Shown: one piece after another, positions 16,513 to 25,951 of the stretch
How the letters are laid out: each line of letters begins with the position of its first letter
Numbering within the stretch: position 1 is the stretch's first letter
From: Bog-950 sp964631835
GTDB lineage: Bacteria; Bacteroidota; Bacteroidia; Chitinophagales; LD1
NCBI GenBank assembly: GCA_964631835.1
Contig: CAZWAD010000013.1
Span: 1 to 64,000 of the forward strand
Direction of reading: 5' to 3'
DNA length: 64,000 nucleotides
Position numbers and translations under genes: made by a program
Notes under the pieces: model-generated
What the model was told of the DNA's origin: nothing
Databases searched by the model: none
Seen by the model: the letters and a program-made list of their open reading frames with translations, nothing else

Positions 16513-18483
16513 ATGAATAAGTTTTTCTGTTCCTTGTTTGCGCTTACTTACCTTTCGGTTAATGCCTTTACGCAACCTGATAGCCGCGTGTTGTTTACCG
16601 CAGGTACCGATAAGATTACAGTTAGCGAATTCGAATATGTTTACAACAAAAACAATATCAACAACCAAAGCGATTACAGTGAAAAAAGTCTGCGCGATTA
16701 CCTGAATCTTTACGAAAATTTCCGCCTGAAAGTGAAAGAAGCGGAGGCTATGCAGTTAGATACTATCAGTAGCCTGATGACTGAGTTGGAAGGCTACAGA
16801 AAGCAACTGGCAAAAACATATCTGACCGACCGCGAAATTTCGGACAAACTGATAACTGAAGCCTATGAAAGGTCGAAAGAGGAAGTAAATACCAGCCACA
16901 TTTTGATACGGCTGGACGAAAATGCCAACCCCGCAGATACGCTAGCTGCGTGGAAAAAAATTATGGCTTTAAGAAAACGTATTGAAAAGGGAGAATCGTT
17001 TGAAAAAGTAGCCCGCGAAAGTTCTGAAGACCCATCGGCAAAAAATAATGACGGTAACATAGGCTGGTTTACAGTTTTCGGAACTATTTATCCGTTTGAA
17101 ACCGTGGCATACAATTTAAAACCGGGCGAACTGAGCATGCCTGTGCGCACCGAGTTTGGTTATCATCTTGTCCGCCTCAACGACAGGCGCCCTGCCCGCG
17201 GTCAGGTTCATGCAGCTCACTTACTTATCCGTTTTCCTGAAAAAGCAACCAAGGAACAGCAGGATTCGGCCAAAAAGAAAATAGATTCAATTTATGCTCT
17301 TATCATTTCAGGCAAAATGACTTTCGAAGATGCAGTGAAAGATTTCTCTGAAGATAAAGCCACACGCATTAAAGGAGGAGAGCTGCAATGGTTCGGCTCC
17401 GGTTCGCAGGTACGTATGGTTCCCCAGTTTGAGGATGCTGCCTTTGCTTTGAAAAAAGATAGCGACATAACTGCTCCTATTATGACTCAGTTCGGCTGGC
17501 ATATCATAAAGCGATTGGAAAAACGTGATATCCCGTCTTTTACTGAAGCCAAAGGGGACACTAAAAAACGGGTAGAAAGAGACGCCCGCTCGCAGGTTGC
17601 CAAACACGTGCTTGTGGAGCGTATAAAAAAAGAGAACGGCTTTGTTCAGTTTCCTGAGGCAAGGACAAGGTTTAACTCATTAGTTGATAGCAGCATTCTG
17701 AAAGGTAACTGGCGGGCTGATACAGCTCACCTTACTGATGTGCCTTTATTTACCCTTGCCGGAACTAACTACACTTTTGGCGACTTTGCCGGTTACATCG
17801 AAAAAAACTCCAAGCGAAGAAGCGATAAGGCAAAAGACGCTTTGCTGAATGAATACTACGAGGGTTTTGTAAATGCAAAGTGCTTAGAGTATGAGGAAAG
17901 TATGCTCGAAACCAAAAAACCCGAATTCCGAAACCTGATTAAGGAATACCGCGATGGAATTCTTTTGTTTGAATTGATGGACAGAATGGTTTGGTCAAAA
18001 GCAGTAAAAGATACTGTTGGGCTGGAAGAATTCAGAAAGAAAAATGAATCGCGCTATATGTGGGGTAACCGTGCGGATGTGGAAATTTACAACTGCAGTG
18101 AAGAAAAAATATGCCTTGAAGCGCGCAAAATGGCAGAAAAGAAAAAAACAGGAGATGAAGTAAAAGCCAAACTTAACAAAGAGGGCTCCAGCGCCCGCGT
18201 TTCAGTAATTGGCGGTAAATACGAAAAAGGACAGTACGATGTGGTTGACAAAATTGAATGGAAACCGGGGGTAAGCCCGTTGAAGAAACTGAACGACAGC
18301 AGTTTCCAGTTTGTGTATGTTAAGCAGATTGTTGGTCCCGAGCCGAAAAACCTGAAAGAAGCTAAGGGCTACATTGTTTCCGATTATCAGGAATATCTGG
18401 AAAAAACGTGGCTTGCTGATTTGCGTAGCAAATACCCTGTAACGGTTGATGAAGCAGTTCTTACTTCGCTGATTAAGAAGTAA
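16513..18483 (+). CDS. Periplasmic peptidyl-prolyl isomerase with two parvulin domains
   Basis: This is a secreted folding factor of 656 residues. The signal peptide (1-20) is followed by a SurA-like N-terminal helical region (about 25-120) and two parvulin PPIase domains (about 125-225 and 230-335), each with a HxxH-type opening (SHILIRL, AHLLIRF) and the closing motif FGYHLVRL or FGWHIIKR. A further 300 residues of mixed helices end the protein. It probably assists outer-membrane protein maturation. It starts a plus-strand operon with two further SurA-related proteins. Confidence 0.92.
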   Translation: MNKFFCSLFALTYLSVNAFTQPDSRVLFTAGTDKITVSEFEYVYNKNNINNQSDYSEKSLRDYLNLYENFRLKVKEAEAMQLDTISSLMTELEGYRKQLAKTYLTDREISDKLITEAYERSKEEVNTSHILIRLDENANPADTLAAWKKIMALRKRIEKGESFEKVARESSEDPSAKNNDGNIGWFTVFGTIYPFETVAYNLKPGELSMPVRTEFGYHLVRLNDRRPARGQVHAAHLLIRFPEKATKEQQDSAKKKIDSIYALIISGKMTFEDAVKDFSEDKATRIKGGELQWFGSGSQVRMVPQFEDAAFALKKDSDITAPIMTQFGWHIIKRLEKRDIPSFTEAKGDTKKRVERDARSQVAKHVLVERIKKENGFVQFPEARTRFNSLVDSSILKGNWRADTAHLTDVPLFTLAGTNYTFGDFAGYIEKNSKRRSDKAKDALLNEYYEGFVNAKCLEYEESMLETKKPEFRNLIKEYRDGILLFELMDRMVWSKAVKDTVGLEEFRKKNESRYMWGNRADVEIYNCSEEKICLEARKMAEKKKTGDEVKAKLNKEGSSARVSVIGGKYEKGQYDVVDKIEWKPGVSPLKKLNDSSFQFVYVKQIVGPEPKNLKEAKGYIVSDYQEYLEKTWLADLRSKYPVTVDEAVLTSLIKK

Positions 18484-18504
18484 ACCGGCTTTCTCTCTTC
18501 CTGT

Positions 18505-18527
18505 CAGTTTGAGTGTGTCGTAAACTG
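18505..18527. repeat. REP-like imperfect hairpin
   Basis: CAGTTT (18505-18510) pairs with AAACTG (18522-18527) around a GA-containing loop, between the PpiC gene and the next gene. It resembles the 33968-33997 element in design (a stem around opposed G/A bases) and could be a degenerate copy of a dispersed palindrome. Confidence 0.45.
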
Positions 18528-18582
18528 CCGAGAGGTCACAGCTTCGTATAACATTCTATCTTCGGACTTTTAATTCACTTCG

Positions 18583-19437
18583 TTGAAAAAATTTCCCATC
18601 ATAGCTCTTAGTGTAATCCTCGCATCCTGTTCCTATTTTAAAAAACGGCAAACAGCCGGTGCAGATGTGATAGCAAGGGTGAACGACCAATACCTTTATG
18701 CGTCCGATATACAACCCCTTACTAAGGGCTTAACCGGTGATGATAGTATCAAAGTATTGAAGAGCTATGCCGAAAGCTGGGTGCGCAAAAAGCTTCTACT
18801 GGAGAAAGCCATTGAAAATATCCCCGAAGACGACATTGGCATTACTAAAAAAATTGAAGATTACCGTGAAGCTTTGCTTTTGTATGAGTATGAAAAAGCG
18901 CTCATCAATCAAAAACTTGACACCGTTATAAAGGAGGAAGAAATGTTGCAATGGCACGATAAGATGAAGAACGATTTTCTGCTTGAAAGTGATGTGTATC
19001 TGGTTTCGTTTATCAAACTGAAAAAAGATGCTCCCGAATTGAACAACGCCCGGAAGTGGATTTTAAAACCTAAGAGCCAGGAAGACAGTCTGAAAGCTGA
19101 AGGCTACTGCCGCGAATTTGCAGTAAGCTACACTAAAGGGGAAGGCATGTGGTATGAAAAGGCAAACATTCTGAAAAACTTTCCGCTCAATGAATATGAT
19201 ATCAATTCACTCTCCGGCACTAAGAGTTTGCGTGAGTTTAAAACCGATGAAGGTTTTTGGTTTATTCGCATCTCAAATTTCATTAGAAAAGGGGAGCCTT
19301 CACCGCTGGAGTTTATCCGTGAGCAGATTATGAAACGTATTATTGAAAAGCGCAGGCTGTTATTGGTTGAAAAAGCATACGACAGAATTTACCAGGACGG
19401 AATCCAGGATAAATCGTTTGAAGTATTAGTGAAATAA
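18583..19437 (+). CDS. SurA-N-like lipoprotein without a PPIase domain
   Basis: This 284-residue lipoprotein has a TTG start forced by a stop 12 bases upstream. The signal sequence (MKKFPIIALSVILASC) ends in a lipobox, with Cys16 as the acylated residue. The body reads as a SurA/trigger-factor-type helical chaperone (VIARVNDQYLYASDIQ is the usual first helix), but no parvulin motif is visible. It sits 100 bases after the PpiC gene and 3 bases before the small barrel gene. It is probably a membrane-anchored chaperone for the same outer-membrane pathway; this is inferred from position and fold. Confidence 0.75.
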   Translation: MKKFPIIALSVILASCSYFKKRQTAGADVIARVNDQYLYASDIQPLTKGLTGDDSIKVLKSYAESWVRKKLLLEKAIENIPEDDIGITKKIEDYREALLLYEYEKALINQKLDTVIKEEEMLQWHDKMKNDFLLESDVYLVSFIKLKKDAPELNNARKWILKPKSQEDSLKAEGYCREFAVSYTKGEGMWYEKANILKNFPLNEYDINSLSGTKSLREFKTDEGFWFIRISNFIRKGEPSPLEFIREQIMKRIIEKRRLLLVEKAYDRIYQDGIQDKSFEVLVK

Positions 19438-19440
19438 TCG

Positions 19441-20007
19441 ATGAAGAAAGCAGCAGCCGCACTCTTTTTAAGTTTGTTCCTTACCTCAGCTTATCCTCAG
19501 GTTGAAAAAGGCAGGTACCTCATTGGAGGCAATGCCGACATAAGCACAGCTTTTCAGAATAAAACAAGCCGGTTCAACCTTTCGCTTTCGCCTGCATTCG
19601 GGGTGTTTGTAATAAAAGGGTTTGCCATTGGCGCAAGATATTCTTTTGGTGTAAGCAGCGTGCGTACTTTTAATACTAACCGGCAGGAATATGTCGCCAC
19701 CACTACCTTCAATTCGGGGGTTGGTCCTTTAGCACGGTATTATTTCGGTAAAAAACAACTGAAAGGATTAGTTGCCGCCAACGTAAATTACCTGACCACT
19801 GTTACTTTAAGGAGAAATAATGTGTCAGGAACCAGCGGATACAGTGCTACCGGCTTTTTGGGTATGGCGCATTTTTTTAATCCGCATCTTGCCCTTGAAT
19901 GCGGATTGTATGTAACTGGTGTGGGTTACCTGAAACAACTTCCAACCACCCGAATCGGTTTTTCAGTAGGTTTATTTGCATTCTTAGATAAGAAAAAGAA
20001 AGAATAA
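19441..20007 (+). CDS. Small outer-membrane beta-barrel protein
   Basis: This 188-residue protein has a signal peptide (1-20) and a series of amphipathic beta strands with glycine turns (GFAIGARYSFGV, GPLARYYFG, TGFLGMAHFF), ending in IGFSVGLFAFLDKKKKE. It resembles the OmpW/porin-family small barrels of Bacteroidota. It lies between two chaperone genes and could be a client; no specific function can be assigned. Confidence 0.75.
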   Translation: MKKAAAALFLSLFLTSAYPQVEKGRYLIGGNADISTAFQNKTSRFNLSLSPAFGVFVIKGFAIGARYSFGVSSVRTFNTNRQEYVATTTFNSGVGPLARYYFGKKQLKGLVAANVNYLTTVTLRRNNVSGTSGYSATGFLGMAHFFNPHLALECGLYVTGVGYLKQLPTTRIGFSVGLFAFLDKKKKE

Positions 20008-20062
20008 ACGTTTAGGAGTGCAGAATTCGGAATACAGAAGTTAATACACAAAGAAATTTGAA

Positions 20063-21430
20063 ATGAATTTAAAACACATAAAAATTTTTCTGCCGGCAGC
20101 CTTACAGCTTACCGCATTTTTCATGAACGCACAACCTATACAGGTTGACAAGGTGCTAGCAGTAGTTGGCGATAACATTATTCTTCACAGCGATGTGGAA
20201 GCCCAGTACCAGCAAATGGCGGCACAAAGTCAGGGACAGCCCCTTCCAGATGACACCCGCTGTATGATTTTCGACAACCTTCTGCTGGATAAACTTTTTC
20301 TTTCGCAGGCCGTGCTTGACAGCGTAACCGTAACTCCCGATAAGATAAATGCCGAACTCGACCGAAGGGTGAACTATTTCATTTCTGTTTTCGGTTCCAA
20401 AGAAAAGCTGGAAGAATATTACGGCAAGTCAATCCTTGAGCTGAAAGACGACTTTAAAGAAGACATCGAAAAGCAACTGATTTCGGACGAAATGAAAGGC
20501 AAAGTTTTTTCCGGCCTAAAGGTTTCACCGGCTGAGGTGAAAGAGTTTTTCGACCGCATTCCCAAAGATAGTGTTCCCTATTTCAACTCAGAGCTTGAGC
20601 TAGGTGAGTTAGCAATGTTTCCCAAAGTGAGCGATATAGCGAAAGAGTATGCGCTTAGTAAAATAAAAGCTATCCGCAATAAAATTGTCAAAGGCGGTGA
20701 ATTTTCAGTGGAAGCCATGATTAATACCGAGGATGAAGGCTCCAAGCGCGATGGCGGTAGCCTGGGTATGGTAAGCCGCGGTGAAATGGTTTCGGAGTTT
20801 GAGGGAGTAGTTTTCCGCCTGAAAGAAGGCGAGGTGAGCGATGTGTTTGAAACCCCTTTCGGCTATCATATAGCTGTGGTAGACGAAATACTTGGCAGCA
20901 AACGTAAGGTGCGCCATATCCTTATTAAGCCACAAATCACCCGCTCCGATTTAACCAAAGTAAGCGAGAAGATGGACAGTATCCTTCACCAACTGCGCGT
21001 TGATTCGCTTTCGTGGCGCGAAGCGGTGAGCGCTTTTTCCGAAAATGAGCAGTCGAAAAGCATTGGCGGCATGATGACCAATGCCAAAACCGGAACTTCT
21101 TTTTTTGAAAAAGCCGATATTGACGGAACCCTTATCTTTTCGATTGACCGGATGAAAGTCGGAGAGTATTCAGATGTGCTGCCTTATGCCGTTCAGGACC
21201 GAACCGGTGAGGACAAAAAAGGTTTCCGCATCATCTGGCTGAAGAGTGAAACCAAGCCGCACAAAGCCAGCCTGGAACAGGACTATGCCAAAATTCAGAC
21301 GGCAGCCAAAGCCGAAAAGCAACAGAAAATCCTGGAACAATGGCTCAGGCTTCATGTGGGTAAAAACTATGTACGCATTGACGATTCGATGAAGGACTGT
21401 GAGCAAATGGATAAGTGGCTGGTTAATTAG
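20063..21430 (+). CDS. surA: Periplasmic chaperone SurA
   Basis: SurA escorts unfolded outer-membrane proteins to BamA. It has 455 residues: signal peptide (1-24), SurA N-terminal domain (about 25-170, VDKVLAVVGDNIILHSDVE) and two parvulin domains (about 175-275 and 278-390). The first closes with FETPFGYHIAVVDEI; the second opens with VRHILIKPQI. The C-terminal helix LEQDYAKIQTAAKAEK follows. It is the last isomerase in the 16513-21430 operon. Confidence 0.93.
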   Translation: MNLKHIKIFLPAALQLTAFFMNAQPIQVDKVLAVVGDNIILHSDVEAQYQQMAAQSQGQPLPDDTRCMIFDNLLLDKLFLSQAVLDSVTVTPDKINAELDRRVNYFISVFGSKEKLEEYYGKSILELKDDFKEDIEKQLISDEMKGKVFSGLKVSPAEVKEFFDRIPKDSVPYFNSELELGELAMFPKVSDIAKEYALSKIKAIRNKIVKGGEFSVEAMINTEDEGSKRDGGSLGMVSRGEMVSEFEGVVFRLKEGEVSDVFETPFGYHIAVVDEILGSKRKVRHILIKPQITRSDLTKVSEKMDSILHQLRVDSLSWREAVSAFSENEQSKSIGGMMTNAKTGTSFFEKADIDGTLIFSIDRMKVGEYSDVLPYAVQDRTGEDKKGFRIIWLKSETKPHKASLEQDYAKIQTAAKAEKQQKILEQWLRLHVGKNYVRIDDSMKDCEQMDKWLVN

Positions 21431-21530
21431 TGTGTTCAGGTGCGAAAGTATTAAGGTGTCAAAGGTTGCGATACAAACTGCCGGTGAAATTTCTTTCTTT
21501 GTCTTTCCGATTAACCAATAACAATTAACG

Positions 21531-22490
<960 letters not shown>

Positions 22491-22564
22491 TTAGTGATTA
22501 GCAGTAAACCTGCCTAAGCGGGGAAAATCCCTTCCAATGGTATCTTGACATCAGCGCCTGGTTT

Positions 22565-23266
22565 TTACTCCAGCGCTTTCCGCATTATTTCAAGTGCTTT
22601 TGCCGTTGGTGCATACTTCTGCCAGCCGGTATTTTCAATCAATCCTCTTTTGCGCAGCGCAGTCATAAACTTAGAAATACCCCCCTGCGAATAACCGGTG
22701 AGCTTGCGGAGTTCCGAATAACGGCTGCTGTTCTTGTTATAGAAGTGAACAAGAAGCTTTGCCACATTAACTCTGGCGGCATAGCTCATGTAGCGCACTC
22801 CATTTTGATGCATCTTTCCTGCAATCCGCGAAATTGTCATTCCGTCTGTGGACAATATATCGGGAAGCTGCTTCGCAACTTTGGGTTGCCCCACCAGGGT
22901 TTTGTCATTGGACATTGTATTTTTGTTTTGCCCTATGTATATTTCTGATATGGACATTGTAGTTTTACTAAGTCCAATTTCTGTTTCGTCAATGGACTTA
23001 GTATTTATGTTATATCCATTTCCGATTTTGTCTTTGGACAATGTAGCTTCACTAAACCCAACACCGGTTTTGTCATCGGACTTAGTATTTATACTAAGCC
23101 CATTCCATATTTTTACATTGGGCATAGTAATATTATTTTCCGCAATCCATGTTTTTACATTGGATATATCAGCCTTTAGTTGACCATTCTGCTCAAGTAA
23201 AACGGTAATAATCTGGTTCAGGCGGGCTATTTCGGTTTGGTAAGCCGCCTCTTTTTCTTCGCTCAT
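22565..23266 (-). CDS. Winged-helix protein with a central 14-residue repeat
   Basis: This 233-residue protein has three parts. Residues 5-40 form a coiled coil (TEIARLNQIITVLLEQNGQL). Residues 42-125 hold six tandem 14-residue repeats around N-T-K/M-S-x-D-K-T/I-x-x-G. Residues 140-233 look like a winged-helix DNA-binding domain (YSELRKLTGYSQGGISKFMTALRKRGLIE). I do not know a named family. The architecture suggests a dimeric or oligomeric transcription regulator with a variable spacer. It lies alone between moxR and an antiporter gene, with no obvious partner. Its low-complexity centre is AT-richer than its neighbours. Confidence 0.7.
   Translation of the reverse strand: MSEEKEAAYQTEIARLNQIITVLLEQNGQLKADISNVKTWIAENNITMPNVKIWNGLSINTKSDDKTGVGFSEATLSKDKIGNGYNINTKSIDETEIGLSKTTMSISEIYIGQNKNTMSNDKTLVGQPKVAKQLPDILSTDGMTISRIAGKMHQNGVRYMSYAARVNVAKLLVHFYNKNSSRYSELRKLTGYSQGGISKFMTALRKRGLIENTGWQKYAPTAKALEIMRKALE
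22892..23143 (-). repeat. Six 42-bp coding repeats
   Basis: These are six 42-bp units encoding residues 42-125 of the winged-helix protein. Several units contain short inverted pairs such as GTCCA and TGGAC. The unit length is a multiple of both 3 and 7, so copy-number changes would leave the frame intact. Confidence 0.8.
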
Positions 23267-23495
23267 AGGCTATAAATTTTATGTGAAGGTAGGTAAAACC
23301 AATGAAACATGGCTTCATTTAGCTTATAAGCTAAAAATCAGGAAACGGTATTTTTTTTCGGAAAGCGGCAGTGTGTAGTAATCCTGTTTTTGAAGAATAC
23401 AACATTCGGCATTCAACAATACTTTGCTCCGCATCACCGTTCTTCTTCATGTATCCATTCATACATCATTACATGGCTTCTTTTATTTTCACCCC

Positions 23496-24671
23496 GTGCA
23501 AATATTTCAACCGGTTAACATTTTGGGAATTGATTTTGAGTTTATCCTTTTCGGCTTAACCCTTTTGGGCGTTGCTGTTTTCCATCATAAAACATTACAG
23601 GTAGCCCTGGCAGGACTTGCTTCGGTGCTGCTTTATAAATTTCTCTTCACCGGTTTTCAGCTTGAACCTCACCTGCAGCATGAGTGGCACGACCTTGTAA
23701 ATCTTTTCGGCTTGCTGGTGGGTTTTGCCATCCTCGCGAAACATTTTGAACACTCGGGCATACCGGCTAAGCTGCCCCATTTTTTGCCCGATGACTGGAA
23801 GGGCGGCTTTTTACTGCTGATACTTGTGTTCTTTCTTTCATCGCTGCTCGACAATATAGCCGCGGCTATGATTGGCGGGGGTGTGGCTCATGTTATTTTT
23901 AAGAAGAAAGTTCATTTGGGTTACCTGGCGGCTATCGTTGCGGCAAGCAATGCGGGAGGCAGCGGCAGTGTACTGGGCGATACCACTACTACCATGATGT
24001 GGATTGACGGAATAGCAGCCGCTGATGTGTTGCATGCTTATTCGGCAGCCCTGCCTGCCCTTTTTGTTTTCGGAATAATTGCATCGCTGCAGCAGCACCG
24101 GTATCAGCCGGTACTCAAAGATGAAATTGCCGGTGCGCACATTAGTTGGCGAAGAATAACCGTTTGCGGAATGATATTGGCCGGTGCGGTTGCCACTAAC
24201 ATTTTGCTGGAGTTTCCGGCATTGGGTGTTTGGGCGGCAATTATTGCCGGTTCGCTTATTATTAAAGGCGAATGGCACGAAGCCAAACTTGCCCTGCCCG
24301 GTTCAGTTTTTCTTTTAGCCCTGGTGCTTTGTGCCTCTATGATGCCGGTGGAGCAGCTACCGGCTGCAAGCTGGCAAACCGCTTTGGGATTAGGTTTTGT
24401 TTCAGCAGTGTTTGATAATATTCCGCTGACCAAACTGGCGCTTACACAAGGCGGATACGACTGGGGTGTACTGGCATACACGGTGGGTTACGGAGGAAGC
24501 ATGATGTGGTTCGGCTCCAGTGCCGGTGTGGCTATGTCCACTTTGTTTCCGGAGGTAAAAAGCGTAAGCGGCTGGCTCAAAAACGGCTGGCATGTGCCAA
24601 TAGCCTATGTGGTTGGTTTTGCTATTCTCCTTTTTCTTTTTGGCTGGCACCCCCACCCCCCGCATAAGTAA
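23496..24671 (+). CDS. NhaD/citrate-transporter-type membrane antiporter
   Basis: This protein has about ten membrane segments and belongs to the ion transporter superfamily, close to NhaD-type Na+/H+ antiporters. Supporting motifs are DNIAAAMIGGGVAH, NAGGSGSVLGDTTTT (a re-entrant loop) and the second-repeat equivalent FDNIPLTKLAL with GGSMMWFGSSAGVA. No ATG is available in frame near the N-terminus. I chose GTG 23496 (MQIFQPVNILGID), giving 391 residues; TTG 23424 would add 24 residues. Substrate could be Na+, citrate or another anion; Na+/H+ is favoured by the loop sequence. Confidence 0.8.
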   Translation: MQIFQPVNILGIDFEFILFGLTLLGVAVFHHKTLQVALAGLASVLLYKFLFTGFQLEPHLQHEWHDLVNLFGLLVGFAILAKHFEHSGIPAKLPHFLPDDWKGGFLLLILVFFLSSLLDNIAAAMIGGGVAHVIFKKKVHLGYLAAIVAASNAGGSGSVLGDTTTTMMWIDGIAAADVLHAYSAALPALFVFGIIASLQQHRYQPVLKDEIAGAHISWRRITVCGMILAGAVATNILLEFPALGVWAAIIAGSLIIKGEWHEAKLALPGSVFLLALVLCASMMPVEQLPAASWQTALGLGFVSAVFDNIPLTKLALTQGGYDWGVLAYTVGYGGSMMWFGSSAGVAMSTLFPEVKSVSGWLKNGWHVPIAYVVGFAILLFLFGWHPHPPHK

Positions 24672-24760
24672 CCGCTTTTTCAGTCACTCCACACCGCTCT
24701 TGTTTATTTATATTTCATTAAACTGCGAAGCGTAAACCGTGAACCGGTTATTTTCATCGC

Positions 24761-25951
24761 ATGATATACGAATTCCTCGAACCTCTCGACAAAGACAACC
24801 TGCTCGATGGCGCTGAACTTCACCCCGGGCAAATAGGCAATTACATTAAAGTTTATGACGGAAAGGAACCGGAATTGGGCTGGTATGATATTGCCATTCT
24901 GGGTGTGCCTGACGACAGAAGCAACACCGGTAATACCGGTTCGGCAAAAGCACCCGACTCAATCCGCAAGGAATTTTACAAGCTGTTTCTGCCACCGGTT
25001 GAAAGAGAGTTTCATGTGATTGATTTGGGAAACATTAAACCGGGCGAAACCGTTCGCGATACCTATTTCGCCATAGCTTCGGTAGTTTTAGAATTGATTA
25101 CTCACAAGGTTTTCCCGATTATCATTGGCGGCAGTCATGACCTTACCTTCGGGCAATACCTCGGCTATAAAAACCTTCAAACGCTCATCAACATGGTGAA
25201 CGTTGACGAAAAGATTGACATGTTTGAAAACCCTGAAGGCAAGGAACCCGGCAAAGCATTTGAACATATTGACTCAACAAATTTCGTGTTGAATATTTTC
25301 ACCCAATCGCCAAATTTCCTTTTCAACTATTCGCATCTCGGTTACCAGACCTACCTGAATGATTCAAAGGCTGTGGAAACCCTGGAGGCACTGAATTTCG
25401 ACTGCCACCGGTTAGGGTTAATACGAGCCAACCTCGAAGAAGTAGAACCCATACTGCGCGATGCCGACATGCTGAGCATTGACATTTCAGCCGTGCGCCA
25501 GGCCGATGCACCGGCACATGCACAGCCTTCGCCTAATGGTTTTACTGGTGAAGAACTGTGCCAGATAACCCGCTATGCAGGCCTCAGCGATAAACTTACT
25601 TCGCTCGGCATTTACGAGGTGAATCCGGATTATGACAACCACCGGCAAACCACTCAGTTAGCTGCTCAAATGATTTGGTATTTTTTGGAAGGATACTATT
25701 CGCGCGTAGGCGATTACCCGATTGTTATTGAGGAGCATTTGAAATTTACGGTTCATTTAGAGAGCACCAACCATGACCTCATTTTCTGGAAAAGCAAAAA
25801 AACCGAGCGCTGGTGGATGGAGTTGCCGTATGGCGATAAAGAAAAATTCAGCCGCCACCAGCTTGTGCCCTGCTCCATGCGCGACTATGATTTAGCCTGC
25901 GACCAGGAACTGCCCGACCGGTGGATGCGGGCTTATACCAAGCTGGTTTAG
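24761..25951 (+). CDS. Arginase-fold protein (formimidoylglutamase-like) with degenerate metal site
   Basis: This 396-residue protein has an arginase/ureohydrolase fold. The first ligand motif is kept (GGSHD, His126). The DAHxD motif reads DEKID (149-153), which replaces the metal-binding His with Lys. The DIDxxD motif reads DIS (241-243), which loses the second Asp. The dinuclear Mn site is therefore probably incomplete, and ureohydrolase activity is doubtful. From memory, similar proteins in Bacteroidota sit near gld genes, and here murF and gldJ follow. It overlaps the convergent murF end by 4 bases. Confidence 0.8.
   Translation: MIYEFLEPLDKDNLLDGAELHPGQIGNYIKVYDGKEPELGWYDIAILGVPDDRSNTGNTGSAKAPDSIRKEFYKLFLPPVEREFHVIDLGNIKPGETVRDTYFAIASVVLELITHKVFPIIIGGSHDLTFGQYLGYKNLQTLINMVNVDEKIDMFENPEGKEPGKAFEHIDSTNFVLNIFTQSPNFLFNYSHLGYQTYLNDSKAVETLEALNFDCHRLGLIRANLEEVEPILRDADMLSIDISAVRQADAPAHAQPSPNGFTGEELCQITRYAGLSDKLTSLGIYEVNPDYDNHRQTTQLAAQMIWYFLEGYYSRVGDYPIVIEEHLKFTVHLESTNHDLIFWKSKKTERWWMELPYGDKEKFSRHQLVPCSMRDYDLACDQELPDRWMRAYTKLV

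Noticed and set aside
22892..23143. CRISPR-like 42-bp periodicity
   Set aside because: Repeats are diverged, lie within a reading frame and encode a protein repeat; there are no spacers.
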